From Pseudanabaena sp. Salubria-1 (GTDB taxonomy: Bacteria; Cyanobacteriota; Cyanobacteriia; Pseudanabaenales; Pseudanabaenaceae), in the NCBI GenBank assembly GCA_023336205.1, contig JALQCR010000018.1, positions 62,001 to 126,000 on the forward strand: a stretch of DNA of 64,000 nt, in the 5' to 3' direction. The notes beneath the pieces are model-generated. The model was given only the letters and a program-made list of their open reading frames with translations, was not told the DNA's origin and did no database searches. Position 1 is the stretch's first letter, and the number at the start of each line of letters is the position of its first letter. Position numbers and translations under genes: made by a program. Positions 42,526 through 50,793 of the stretch are shown here, piece by piece.

Positions 42526-42596
42526 GAGGGTTAAGGTTGCGATCAAAATTTTTGGATTGCTTTGCATTTTAGCTTGAGATTAAGCCTTGTATGTGA

Positions 42597-42648
42597 GCCT
42601 TGCACTCAAGTGCAGGCTAAGAGCTTAAGTCCTCTGAAGAGGCCTGAG
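42597..42648 (+). repeat. RAYT-associated REP palindrome, copy c
   Basis: GCACTCAAGTGCAGGCTAAG then AGCTTAAGTCCTCTGAAGAG; the last arm has one change (GGCC for GGAC). Confidence 0.85.
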
Positions 42649-42732
42649 TACTTAATATTAAGAGCATCTTGCTATTCACGATCGCATTTTCGAGAATCAC
42701 AATCGATAATTAACAAATCATCAATACAATAC

Positions 42733-42783
42733 CAGTCCTCTTCAGAGGACTTTTGCTTTTAGCCCGCACTTGAGTGCAGGGCG
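42733..42783 (-). repeat. RAYT-associated REP palindrome, copy d (overlaps recJ end)
   Basis: On the minus strand: CTGCACTCAAGTGCGGGCTA then AAAGCAAAAGTCCTCT and its palindromic half. It supplies the last codons and stop of recJ. Confidence 0.85.
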
Positions 42784-45065
42784 TTCCTCAACAACTGACC
42801 ATCAAAAAATTGTTGCTGGAATGCTAACTCATTCGCAGCTTGGATAAATGGATTGGCTGTTGTAAATCCATCATATGTTGATGGAATAGAACTTATACGG
42901 ATAATCGAATCTCTATCATCTGACGAAACAGCGATCGCATTTACAGCATAACCATATTTTTCAAGCTCCTCAAAGCCAATCTGTAATACATCTTGATCAT
43001 CAATTCCTAATTTTGCAATTAGTTGCGATCGCTTAATTTCCTTACCTGTCCGACTCAGATATTTGGCAATTCCCACTAAGGTTTGCCATGCGATCGCTCC
43101 ATTTATCTGTTCAGGGCGAGGATAAACTAAAGCGAGGGCTTGATTAGCTTGATGGGCGCGATCAATAATGGTGTTGACATCTTGCCAACTTTGAGGGCAG
43201 CGATCGCAGATAGTTGCTGATGCATGGGAATCAAGATCGCTCGGATTACGCCCGCGCCAATCAATGATCTTGAGATTTAGATCAGAATTTTTGATTGATG
43301 TTGCGAGGGATGGCAACTCAGCGCTCAGAGGCTCACTTTGAGCATGGAAATCAAGCAATCGCACATCATAGCGACGGCGAAAAGCATTATCGACTAGTTC
43401 AATCACCACATCGCAACTTGTATCAGGCAACTCATAACTATAATGCCCCCACCAATCGCCATAAATCTGATTGCCATTGCGATCGCTTAGAGTAAATTCC
43501 GTCTTAATATATTCAACTTTCTGTCCTTTTTGAGTGCGAATATTCGCATTGGATATCTCTGAGAATTGGCAATCTCGAACCAATAATTTCGGATAGGGAT
43601 TACCCATACCAAAAGGTTCTAGTTGCTTAAATTCATTAAATAATTCTTTATTTAGATCAGCGATATTTACTTCTAAATCAATATTGATCGCTTTGCTTTG
43701 CAATTGACCATATTGGCTCCAAAACTTCTGATCGATAGACTCAGTAAGCAGTTGCAAGTTCTCAATTTTAAAACTCAAACCACCTGCAAGCGGATGTCCG
43801 CCAAAACTGAGCAATAGATGTTCTTGACCTTTGAGCAGATCGTAAAGATTTATACCCTCTAGCGATCGCGCACTGCCTTTAGCAATTCCATCTTCAACGG
43901 TACAGAGAATCGTCGGACGTGCATATTCGGCTACCACTTGCCCTGCCACTAAGCCCAAAACGCCTACTGACCATTGGGGATCGGCTAGCACAATCAGTCC
44001 TGTCGTGGAAAGATCGAGTTGTTCGATTTTAGCTTGAACCTGCTTGAAAACCTTTTTTTGCAAAGCTTTTCGCTGTGTGTTAGCCAGTTCAGTCTGTTCA
44101 ATTAGCGCTTTGCAGACCTTCTCGTCGCGAGTAGTTAGCAATTCTACGCATTTCCGTACATCGCCCCAAATTCTACTCACGGCATTAATACGCGGCGCAA
44201 TCCCAAAGCTAATATCTATCGGGCGATCACCGACTCGTTTACATTGCTCCAAGAGCATTTTGACTCCGAGGCGTTGCTTTTGTCGCAATACTTCTATTCC
44301 CTTTTGCGCAAGATATCGACAATCTCCAGTAAGTTTCACTAGGTCAGCCACTAAGCCGATCGCAACCAAATCCAACAAATCCTCTAAGGGCTTCTGGGGA
44401 ATTTCTGGCAAGGTTTCATACAACGCTTCCATTAATTTGTAGGCAACTGCTACTCCTGACAAATTAAATAATGGATGCTGATTTGGCAAGTAACGCGGAT
44501 TGATAATTGCGACTACTGGTGGACGCTCATCGGGCAAAGTATGGTGATCGGTGACAATCACATCAATTCCTAAATCCTGAGCATAGGTTAACGCATCAAA
44601 ACAAGTACTACCCGTATCACAAGTAATGATTAAGCTTAGTGATTTTCCTGCTGACTGACATTGCGATCGCAGCTCATCTAAGCCTCTAATCGAGATCCCA
44701 TGGGACTCTTTCAGGCGATCGGGTATATAAAAAACTAAGCGATCGCCTTGAGCAAAAAATTGTCCTAATCCTTCCCATAAGACGGATGTTGCGGTAATCC
44801 CATCCGCATCAAAATCCCCCCAAATTGCGATCATTTCTCCCTGTTCATATGCTCTCTGAATTCTTGCGATCGCCTGTTCCATTTCTACACCAAAAGCAAA
44901 GGCACTAGTGGGCTGATAAGCAGTAATATCTAAAAATGATTCTACTTGCTCAGGCTCAATGATTCCTCTCTGACAAAGTAACTGCGCCGCAAATTTACCA
45001 ACTTTTTCGCTTAACCAAGTCGGTATTTCAACTGTTTCTGAAATTTGCCAATTAGTTAAGGACAT
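42759..45065 (-). CDS. recJ: Single-stranded-DNA-specific exonuclease RecJ
   Basis: RecJ digests 5' ends of single-stranded DNA in recombination and mismatch repair. The protein of about 768 residues has the DHH phosphoesterase motifs I-W-G-D-F-D-A-D-G-I-T-A-T-S (about 76-89), I-T-C-D-T-G-S, V-I-V-T-D-H-H-T-L-P-D (about 162-172), the DHHA1 motif L-L-S-F-G-G-H-P-L-A-G-G-L (about 418-430) and a long C-terminal OB-fold plus extra region typical of cyanobacteria. The ATG at 45065 overlaps the end of the upstream GNAT gene by about 10 nt. The last seven codons (A-L-H-S-S-A-G) come from a REP palindrome. Confidence 0.93.
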   Translation of the reverse strand: MSLTNWQISETVEIPTWLSEKVGKFAAQLLCQRGIIEPEQVESFLDITAYQPTSAFAFGVEMEQAIARIQRAYEQGEMIAIWGDFDADGITATSVLWEGLGQFFAQGDRLVFYIPDRLKESHGISIRGLDELRSQCQSAGKSLSLIITCDTGSTCFDALTYAQDLGIDVIVTDHHTLPDERPPVVAIINPRYLPNQHPLFNLSGVAVAYKLMEALYETLPEIPQKPLEDLLDLVAIGLVADLVKLTGDCRYLAQKGIEVLRQKQRLGVKMLLEQCKRVGDRPIDISFGIAPRINAVSRIWGDVRKCVELLTTRDEKVCKALIEQTELANTQRKALQKKVFKQVQAKIEQLDLSTTGLIVLADPQWSVGVLGLVAGQVVAEYARPTILCTVEDGIAKGSARSLEGINLYDLLKGQEHLLLSFGGHPLAGGLSFKIENLQLLTESIDQKFWSQYGQLQSKAINIDLEVNIADLNKELFNEFKQLEPFGMGNPYPKLLVRDCQFSEISNANIRTQKGQKVEYIKTEFTLSDRNGNQIYGDWWGHYSYELPDTSCDVVIELVDNAFRRRYDVRLLDFHAQSEPLSAELPSLATSIKNSDLNLKIIDWRGRNPSDLDSHASATICDRCPQSWQDVNTIIDRAHQANQALALVYPRPEQINGAIAWQTLVGIAKYLSRTGKEIKRSQLIAKLGIDDQDVLQIGFEELEKYGYAVNAIAVSSDDRDSIIRISSIPSTYDGFTTANPFIQAANELAFQQQFFDGQLLRNALHSSAG

Positions 45066-45556
45066 GTTGCGATCAATAACTTCTTTTCCCAAAATAATGC
45101 ATGACCCATCTCTGGGTTTAGTTCATAGCCACTAAAACCAAAAGATTTATATGCTGATTTAGCCACATGATTGCCATCTAAGACTTCTAGCGTTATTTTA
45201 CAGCAGCCCAAATCACAAGCGATCGCCTCTACCATCTGGAGTATTAATTTCGACAAACCTTGACCTCGGTAATGGGAAGAAACAATCAGATCATGAATAT
45301 TGAGTAGAGGCTTACAAGCAAAAGTAGAAAACCCTTCAAAACAGATCGCTAACACTGCTGGAATATGATCGACGAATGCGATAATGACATGCGCAGAATT
45401 CCGATTAGATAATTCAGCAACTAGATTATTTTTCGCAAATTCCGACAAATCTTGACTACCTCCCATTGCATCAAGGGCATATTCACTCATCAATTGAATT
45501 AACGCTTGTGCATGATTCTGCTTACTCAAATCTGCCTTAATTATTTCAATTGTCAT
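45056..45556 (-). CDS. GNAT-family N-acetyltransferase
   Basis: The 166-residue GNAT has the acetyl-CoA motif S-S-H-Y-R-G-Q-G-L-S-K-L-I-L (about 90-103), preceded by beta strands (A-V-L-A-I-C-F-E-G-F) and followed by C-K-I-T-L-E-V-L-D-G-N and A-Y-K-S-F-G-F-S-G-Y. The acceptor substrate is unknown. It overlaps recJ and is probably cotranscribed. A decayed partial copy lies at 46270-46490. Confidence 0.88.
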   Translation of the reverse strand: MTIEIIKADLSKQNHAQALIQLMSEYALDAMGGSQDLSEFAKNNLVAELSNRNSAHVIIAFVDHIPAVLAICFEGFSTFACKPLLNIHDLIVSSHYRGQGLSKLILQMVEAIACDLGCCKITLEVLDGNHVAKSAYKSFGFSGYELNPEMGHALFWEKKLLIATCP

Positions 45557-45649
45557 TATCTTCGTAATATGAACACACTAAATCCTTTATTCTTCAGCCA
45601 TCATAACTTTTTGATTTCAATAAATCAACTTTAGCACTTACGCAAATCA

Positions 45650-45700
45650 ACCAAGAACTAAAGTTCTTGGCTCAAAGCTCAAGTCAGTTAAAACTGACTA
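45650..45700 (+). repeat. REP-like palindrome of a second type
   Basis: AAGAACT-AA-AGTTCTT, spacer GGCTCAAAGCTCA, then AGTCAGTT-AA-AACTGACT. Same layout as the RAYT REPs with different palindromes. Confidence 0.7.
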
Positions 45701-45713
45701 AAGAAAGCCTCAA

Positions 45714-45766
45714 ACCAACCTGTTTCAACAGGTTTAAGCTTTAAGCCCGCAATTTATTGCAGGGCA
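45714..45766 (-). repeat. REP-like palindrome of a third type (inverted)
   Basis: On the minus strand: CTGCAATAAATTGCGGGCTT then AAAGCTTAAACCTGTTGAAA and its completing half. It forms an inverted pair with the element at 45650. Confidence 0.7.
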
Positions 45767-45801
45767 GATGCGTAAGTCCTAAACTTTTTGATCTTAGTAT
45801 C

Positions 45802-46254
45802 TTAATCGCGTTTAGTATTTGCATCTTGGATTTGAAAGCGAACTTCTTGGAGGACTTTGCCTAACATATTTTTCCCAGATCCATCGACTCCACAGCCCCA
45901 ATAGAAATCTCCTGGAGCATTTTCCACAATATCTTCTCTGCCTGTGGAAATTAACAACTCTCGAAGTTTAGGATGGGTTTGAAATTTCTTGAGAACAGCT
46001 TTACGCATCACATCATCTTTGATTTCTTCCCAATCTTCTCTAATTGCGATCGCCCTACTCCTTCCTAGATTCGCTGCTGTCTTAGGATCTGGAGCTTGGC
46101 AGATTTTATCTTGATAGGCTTTGTCTAAAAACTTTTGAGCTTGAAAATAATGTTCTGTAGTTCTCCACCAATAACCATCTAACTCAATACCATAGGGAGC
46201 GAAGTTAGAAAACTCTGAATATGCTTGGTTTGTCGTATAGAAATAGATAGTCAT
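45802..46254 (-). CDS. NADAR-family (YbiA-like) protein
   Basis: NADAR proteins act on ADP-ribose-type or riboflavin-intermediate substrates as N-glycosidases; some occur in defence loci. The sequence of about 150 residues matches the family: Y-S-E-F-S-N-F-A-P-Y-G-I (about 12-23), W-W-R-T-T-E-H-Y-F-Q-A-Q-K-F (about 29-42), A-A-N-L-G-R and a final Y-W-G-C-G-V-D-G-S-G-K-N-M-L-G-K. The ATG at 46254 is preferred over a start six codons upstream. No linked ADP-ribosyltransferase is visible. Confidence 0.9.
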   Translation of the reverse strand: MTIYFYTTNQAYSEFSNFAPYGIELDGYWWRTTEHYFQAQKFLDKAYQDKICQAPDPKTAANLGRSRAIAIREDWEEIKDDVMRKAVLKKFQTHPKLRELLISTGREDIVENAPGDFYWGCGVDGSGKNMLGKVLQEVRFQIQDANTKRD

Positions 46255-46269
46255 AAAAGATTCTACTCG

Positions 46270-46490
46270 CAAAATAACACATAACCCTTATGTGGGTTTA
46301 CGGCAATTTAAGCAACACTCCCCAAAAATTATTGGTTTGGGTTTGAGAGCAAAGCACTGTAACTCATAGCTTCATAGCTACTGAAGCCAGATCTGTATAT
46401 GCAGCTTTGATAATGTAATTGTCATCTCAGACTTCTAGAGTAAGCATACCGCAACCCAATACAAACGAGATCGCCTCACCTCTCGGTAAA
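46270..46490 (-). pseudogene. Decayed partial copy of the GNAT gene
   Basis: Two blocks match the 3' half of the neighbouring GNAT. 46270-46300 resembles 45090-45120 (both around CAAAATAA...ACATAACCC/GCATGACCC...GGGTTTA), and 46371-46490 resembles 45121-45239 (CATAGC, GACTTCTAG, GATCGCCTC and more) over its whole length. Between them lies about 60 bp of unrelated repeat-like DNA. The frame has stops. This looks like an old duplication, or a second GNAT gene reduced to a fragment. Confidence 0.6.
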
Positions 46491-46500
46491 ACCAAAGTTC

Positions 46501-46556
46501 AGTCGCGAGCATTATGATGAGCGGTGCTTCGCATCGCCCATCATAATGCTCGCGAC
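46501..46556. repeat. Hairpin between NADAR and YCII genes
   Basis: AGTCGCGAGCATTATGATG pairs with its complement ending at 46556 around a GC-rich loop. The genes are divergent here, so a repeat is more likely than a terminator. Confidence 0.5.
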
Positions 46557-46658
46557 TAAATTTTTAACTATTGTCGAAATCGTAAAGTCTCGCTCGTCAT
46601 AGAGATATGAAGCATAAAAAATCTGTGCTTTAATCAAACCCAAAACCAGTAAATACCG

Positions 46659-46991
46659 ATGAAATACGCAATTCTGGTCTATGAAACTGAGCAAGACCTT
46701 CGCGATCGCGCAAAACACATGCCAGCCTATAACGCCTACTCCCAAGCATTAGCCGAAGCAGGAGTTGCCGCAGGTGGTGCAGCACTTCATCCTAGTCAAA
46801 CAGCCACAACCATTCGGCTCCAAAACGGACAACGTAATGTTCAAGATGGCCCCTATGCCGACACCAAAGAGCAACTGGGCGGATTTTTTATTATTGATGT
46901 TCCTGATTTAGATACTGCAATGGATTGGGCAGCCCGATGCCCAGCCGCCAGTAATTGCGCCGTCGAAGTCCGTCCACTGTTACCCACGTAG
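46659..46991 (+). CDS. DGPF/YCII-domain protein (ECF42 partner)
   Basis: The 110-residue YCII-related protein has the typical N-terminus K-Y-A-I-L-V-Y-E, a central Q-D-G-P-Y-A-D-T-K-E-Q-L-G-G-F-F-I-I-D-V (the DGPF-type motif, about 66-85) and C-terminal V-E-V-R-P-L. Proteins of this type are genomic partners of ECF42 sigma factors, and such a sigma gene lies 740 bp downstream. Their biochemical role is unclear. The GST gene between them is probably in the same operon. Confidence 0.85.
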   Translation: MKYAILVYETEQDLRDRAKHMPAYNAYSQALAEAGVAAGGAALHPSQTATTIRLQNGQRNVQDGPYADTKEQLGGFFIIDVPDLDTAMDWAARCPAASNCAVEVRPLLPT

Positions 46992-47055
46992 CAGAGATGT
47001 TTGAGTGAGCCTGTACTCACTTCAACATCGAAACTCAGTCCCAGTAAAGTTTTTG

Positions 47056-47088
47056 AATTTTAATTTTGCCGTAGGCAAAATTAAAATC
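47056..47088. repeat. Short hairpin before the GST gene
   Basis: TTTTAATTTTGCC-GTA-GGCAAAATTAAAA. It shares its core with 17816-17846. Confidence 0.55.
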
Positions 47089-47107
47089 GCTATAGGAGGA
47101 AAATACC

Positions 47108-47725
47108 ATGAAACTCTATTACTTCCCTCTCTCTCCCAACACCCGCAAAGTACATGCCGTAGCTATTCATCTTCAGCTTCCCATTGACCTAAAGCTAGTG
47201 GACTTAGAGAAACGCGAACAACACAACCCCGAATTCATCCAGCTAAATCCCACAGGACGCACACCCGTTCTCCAAGATGGTGACTTTATTCTTTGGGAAT
47301 CAACGGCAATCATGCAGTACTTGGCTAGTCAAGTCCCTAATTCTCTCTGGTCAGAAAATCCTCAGATTCGAGCAGATATTATGCGCTGGCAGAGCTGGCA
47401 ACTTGCCCATTGGTCTCCAGCCTGTCAGCCCTTGCAGTTCGAGAACTTTGTGAAGTCTCTGTTACAACTAGGTGAGCCAGACCCCCTGGTAATCCAACAG
47501 GCAAGCGATCGCTTTCATAAAGAAGCGATCGCCTTGAATAAACATCTCGCAGATCGAGAATACCTAGTCAATGACACCTTGACCTTAGCTGATTTCTCCG
47601 TGGCAAGTGACTTGACCTATGCCGTACCTGCTCAATTTCCATTAGCAGACTATCCGCATATTCAAGCATGGTATGCGAGAATCGAGCAGCTACCTGCTTG
47701 GCAACAAACTGCACCGCGAGGCTAA
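47108..47725 (+). CDS. Glutathione S-transferase family protein
   Basis: The 205-residue GST has an N-terminal thioredoxin-like domain (K-L-Y-Y-F-P-L-S-P-N-T-R-K-V, N-P-T-G-R-T-P-V-L with cis-Pro, W-E-S-T-A-I-M-Q-Y-L) and an all-helical C-terminal domain (A-D-F-S-V-A-S-D-L). A strong ribosome site (AGGAGG, 47096-47101) precedes the ATG. It lies between the YCII protein and the sigma factor with small gaps and was probably cotranscribed with them. Confidence 0.92.
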   Translation: MKLYYFPLSPNTRKVHAVAIHLQLPIDLKLVDLEKREQHNPEFIQLNPTGRTPVLQDGDFILWESTAIMQYLASQVPNSLWSENPQIRADIMRWQSWQLAHWSPACQPLQFENFVKSLLQLGEPDPLVIQQASDRFHKEAIALNKHLADREYLVNDTLTLADFSVASDLTYAVPAQFPLADYPHIQAWYARIEQLPAWQQTAPRG

Positions 47726-48300
47726 TCACACATGGAAGCACGTCGAGCCGCCGAATTAGCCGCCCGCAACTCCTATGGTAGGCTAGTCGCCTATTTAGTC
47801 GCCAAGACAAGGGATGTTGCCGCCGCCGAAGATGCTCTCGGCGATGCTTTCCTCTCAGCACTGAAAACTTGGGAAGAAAGCGGCGTTCCCAAAAATCCTG
47901 AAGCATGGTTGCTAGTAACAGCCAGAAATCGATTGATTGATGCAGGACGGCGATCGCAAGTTCGTGACAAGGTTTTCAATACTTTTAAGCATAGCGGGCT
48001 AGAATTTTCAACCGAGCCATCTTTAGAATCCGTCACCTTTCCTGACGATCGCTTGAAATTGCTGTTTATTTGTGCTCACCCTGCGATCGATTCCACAATT
48101 CATACAGCCTTAATGCTGCAAACAGTTCTTGGCTTGAATGCCGCACAGATTGCCTCAGCGTTTCTAGTTGCTCCTGCGACTATGAGTCAGCGACTGGTAA
48201 GGGCAAAAACAAAAATTCGCGATGCAGGTATCACTTTTGAATTGCCAGAAGAGAAAGATTTATCAACGAGACTAGCAGCCGTATTAGAAGCAATTTATGC

Positions 48301-49118
48301 GGTAGTCCTAAAAAGGAAAGGACGCACACGGAGGTAAAGAATCGTTGTAATGATGAATAAAATTCCAAATGGCTCCAATGTGATTTTCCAATTTCTTAGA
48401 AAAAGATAAGGTCTTTCTAACTAGTCTTGATACTCGTTGACGTAACGTACAGTTGAATCTCTCAATATAGTTGGTCTTTCCCGTTTCTTTCCCGACAGCC
48501 CTATGACGTTTGCTGGGCAGGACAACTGGATAAGACGAATAGAAGTCAGTATAAATAACCGCACATTGGCGATAGACGCTAGGCAACGATTCCCATAACT
48601 TCTGAGCTGATTCACCAGTGCGATCGCCTATATAACAACCGACAATTTCACGAGTCTCGGCATCAATGGCAAGCCATACCCACTGTTTATTGCCTTTGTC
48701 GTCCACAAAAGACCACAATTCATCCATCTGTATGGTCAAACGGCGTTTTGGTTTTGGTTCTACCTCCACCTGCTGAGGAACGTTTTCATATTTATGATTG
48801 ACGTAACTTTGCAACCATCTCTCTGACACCTTGAGGACTCTGGCAATTCCAGCTAGTGGGATTTTTTCTAGTAGTAGTTTCTCAAGAAGGTCATAAGTGT
48901 CTTGGGTACGCTCTGAAACTCTCTGCCACTGTGGATTTTCTACAAATTGACGACCACAGTCCCGACATTTATAATTTTGTTTTCCATGTCGTGTACTGCC
49001 GTTTTTTACAACGGATACGGACTGGCAGGATGGACAGGATGGCCTTGCTTCTGACATTACTTTACTTTGTATCAACTATCTGGATATTTTCCTACATCCT
49101 TTCCTTTTTAGGACTACC
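48301..49118 (-). mobile_element. IS1-family insertion sequence
   Basis: The 818-bp element has ends GGTAGTCCTAAAAAGGAAAG (48301) and, reversed from 49118, GGTAGTCCTAAAAGGAAAGG. Its 8-bp target duplication ATTTATGC lies at 48293-48300 and 49119-49126. It is inserted in the sigma factor gene. Confidence 0.93.
48308..49057 (-). CDS. IS1-family transposase
   Basis: This protein of about 249 residues, in a single frame (no InsA/InsB frameshift), starts with a zinc-ribbon C-P-S-C-Q-S ... C-R-D-C-G-R-Q-F (about 6-40). A helix-turn-helix region follows (L-A-G-I-A-R-V-L-K-V-S-E-R-W-L), then the DDE core: M-D-E-L-W-S-F-V, I-Y-T-D-F-Y-S-S-Y and N-Y-I-E-R-F-N-C-T-L-R-Q-R. The ATG at 49057 is preferred over an upstream TTG. 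It spans nearly the whole element and looks intact. Confidence 0.88.
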   Translation of the reverse strand: MSEARPSCPSCQSVSVVKNGSTRHGKQNYKCRDCGRQFVENPQWQRVSERTQDTYDLLEKLLLEKIPLAGIARVLKVSERWLQSYVNHKYENVPQQVEVEPKPKRRLTIQMDELWSFVDDKGNKQWVWLAIDAETREIVGCYIGDRTGESAQKLWESLPSVYRQCAVIYTDFYSSYPVVLPSKRHRAVGKETGKTNYIERFNCTLRQRVSRLVRKTLSFSKKLENHIGAIWNFIHHYNDSLPPCASFPF

Positions 49119-49756
49119 ATTTATGCCGCCTATACCAATGCTTGGGAAACTGTAGATGGCAGCGATCCACGTCATCGAGGATTGGCTGAAGAGGCAATCT
49201 GGCTAGCACGTCTTTGCGTGCAGTTAATGCCTCAAGAACCAGAAGCGAGGGGATTGCTTGCGCTCATGCTCTATTGTGAATCTCGTCGCGATGCAAGGCG
49301 CAATGCTAATGGTGCGTATGTACCACTGTTGGAACAAGACACAAATCTATGGTCACAAACAGCGATCGCTGAAGCAGAAAGAGAACTTACACAAGCCGCA
49401 ACCTTTAACCAATTAGGAAGATTTCAACTGGAAGCGGCGATTCAATCACTTCATGCCCAACGTGCGATCTCAAAACAAGTAAATTGGCAAGCCTTAGCTT
49501 TACTATACGAAGGATTGATTCAGCTTTCGCCGACATTAGGAGCTTTAGTCAGCCATGCCGCCGCGATCACTGAAGCGCAAGGTCTAGAATACGGTTTAAC
49601 TAGACTTGATGCAATTCCTATGGAATCTATAAAAAGCTATCAACCCTATTGGGCTTTAAAGGCTCACTTACTCAAGCAGTCAGGTTTAGAAGCAGAATCA
49701 CAACAAGCTTATATCAGAGCGATCGGTCTTACTGAAGACTCAGCCATCCGCGAAAT

Positions 49757-49808
49757 ATTTTTTAAAAAAAAAAAAAAAAAATATTTGGGGGGGCGCCCCC
49801 CCCCCCCG
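49757..49808. other. Low-complexity tract: A18 then G7/C12
   Basis: A run of 18 A (49764-49781), TATTT, seven G, CG, then twelve C. It lies at the 3' end of the sigma factor gene. It may be a degraded terminator-type palindrome or an assembly artefact. Confidence 0.6.
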
Positions 49809-49911
49809 CCTCTCACTATTTAGGTTTTATGTCCTAACAAGAATGGCGACAGCTATAAAAGCACAAAATGGCTACGCCATATCGAGCTTGGGGTTACAAA
49901 ATTTTGTTTGA

Positions 49912-50706
49912 TTAGCCTTTTGCAATTTCTAGAATCTCCTCAAAACTAGGCGTAACTATTTCTGATGGTTGATCGCTTAGCCATAGTAAATACTCATGAT
50001 TACCAGTACGACCCTGAATGCTCGAAGGCGTTAAACCCTGAAAGTGCCAACCAAGACTTTGAGCAGATTGTAAAACCTGCGCGATCGCATCGGCTCTAAC
50101 TTTGGGTTCGCGCACAATGCCATTTTTGCCAACTTGTCCTTTACCCGCCTCAAATTGCGGCTTGACTAGCAATAATGTCTCACGCGGCGATCGCAACAAA
50201 TTCCACAACGCAGGCAAAATCTTAGTCAAGGAAATAAACGATAAATCTAAAACTGCAAAGTCAGGAACTAGATCTTCAGACACATATAAATCTTCGGGCT
50301 TAAGATGTCTTAAATTAGTACGCTCGCGCAATACCACCCGCTCATCGCTACGAATTTCCCAAGCCACCTGACCATAGCCAACATCAATGCCGTATACCTT
50401 TGTTGCTCCTTGCTTGAGCAGACAGTCGGTAAAGCCACCCGTCGAGATGCCACCATCAAAACAAGTGCGATCGCGAACATTTATGCCAAATGTAGCGATC
50501 GCACCAGCCAGCTTTTCACCACCACGGGAAACAAAAGGAGACTGTTGCTTCACCAAAATTGCGGCATCGTCTTTGACCTCAGTACCAACCTTGTCAATCA
50601 CTTGCTGATTGACCTGCACCCAACCAGCACGAATAAACTTTTGAGCCTGCTCCCTAGATGGTGCAAGCCCTAAATCAACCAATAAAACATCTAAACGTTT
50701 TTTCAA
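49912..50706 (-). CDS. tlyA: TlyA-family rRNA (cytidine-2'-O)-methyltransferase
   Basis: The protein of about 264 residues has an N-terminal S4 RNA-binding domain (K-K-R-L-D-V-L-L-V-D-L-G-L-A-P-S-R-E-Q-A-Q-K-F-I-R-A-G) and an FtsJ-type methyltransferase domain with D-G-G-I-S-T-G-G-F-T-D (SAM site, about 84-94), V-Y-G-I-D-V-G-Y-G-Q, D-L-S-F-I-S-L and L-V-K-P-Q-F-E-A-G. TlyA methylates rRNA; members are also annotated as haemolysins. No ATG opens the S4 domain; the TTG at 50706 gives the usual M-K-K-R-L-D start, while a TTG at 50751 adds 15 residues with no match. Confidence 0.88.
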   Translation of the reverse strand: MKKRLDVLLVDLGLAPSREQAQKFIRAGWVQVNQQVIDKVGTEVKDDAAILVKQQSPFVSRGGEKLAGAIATFGINVRDRTCFDGGISTGGFTDCLLKQGATKVYGIDVGYGQVAWEIRSDERVVLRERTNLRHLKPEDLYVSEDLVPDFAVLDLSFISLTKILPALWNLLRSPRETLLLVKPQFEAGKGQVGKNGIVREPKVRADAIAQVLQSAQSLGWHFQGLTPSSIQGRTGNHEYLLWLSDQPSEIVTPSFEEILEIAKG

Positions 50707-50750
50707 ACTCTCGTAACCATCAATAATACTTGTGCAAAACAAACTACCCA

Positions 50751-50793
50751 AACCTGTAGAGTTGTGCCCCAGTGGGGCGCAACTCTACAGGTT
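50751..50793. terminator. Terminator of rca, just upstream of tlyA
   Basis: AACCTGTAGAGTTG...CCCC pairs with GGGG...CAACTCTACAGGTT with one mismatch, immediately after the rca stop. Confidence 0.75.

Larger units (their letters stand above)
47732..49823 (+). pseudogene. ECF42-type RNA polymerase sigma factor, split by IS1
   Basis: The core (47732-48300) has sigma-2 (A-Y-L-V-A-K-T-R-D-V-A-A-A-E-D-A-L-G-D-A-F, P-E-A-W-L-L-V-T-A-R-N-R) and sigma-4 (L-M-L-Q-T-V-L-G-L-N-A-A-Q-I-A, S-Q-R-L-V-R-A-K). The C-terminal extension (49119-49760; R-G-L-A-E-E-A-I-W-L-A-R-L, Y-V-P-L-L-E-Q-D, L-L-Y-E-G-L) is the DUF6596/TPR-like part required in ECF42 factors. IS1 (48301-49118) separates them; removing it with one ATTTATGC restores E-A-I-Y-A-A-Y-T in frame. 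Core and extension can no longer be one protein. The 3' end runs into an A18/G7/C12 low-complexity tract, so the natural C-terminus is uncertain. Confidence 0.85.

Noticed and set aside
41811..42783. Regular palindromes that could be taken for a CRISPR array
   Set aside because: The copies are in inverted pairs, unevenly spaced and contain palindromes plus a RAYT gene. There are no direct repeats with unique spacers of constant length and no cas genes.
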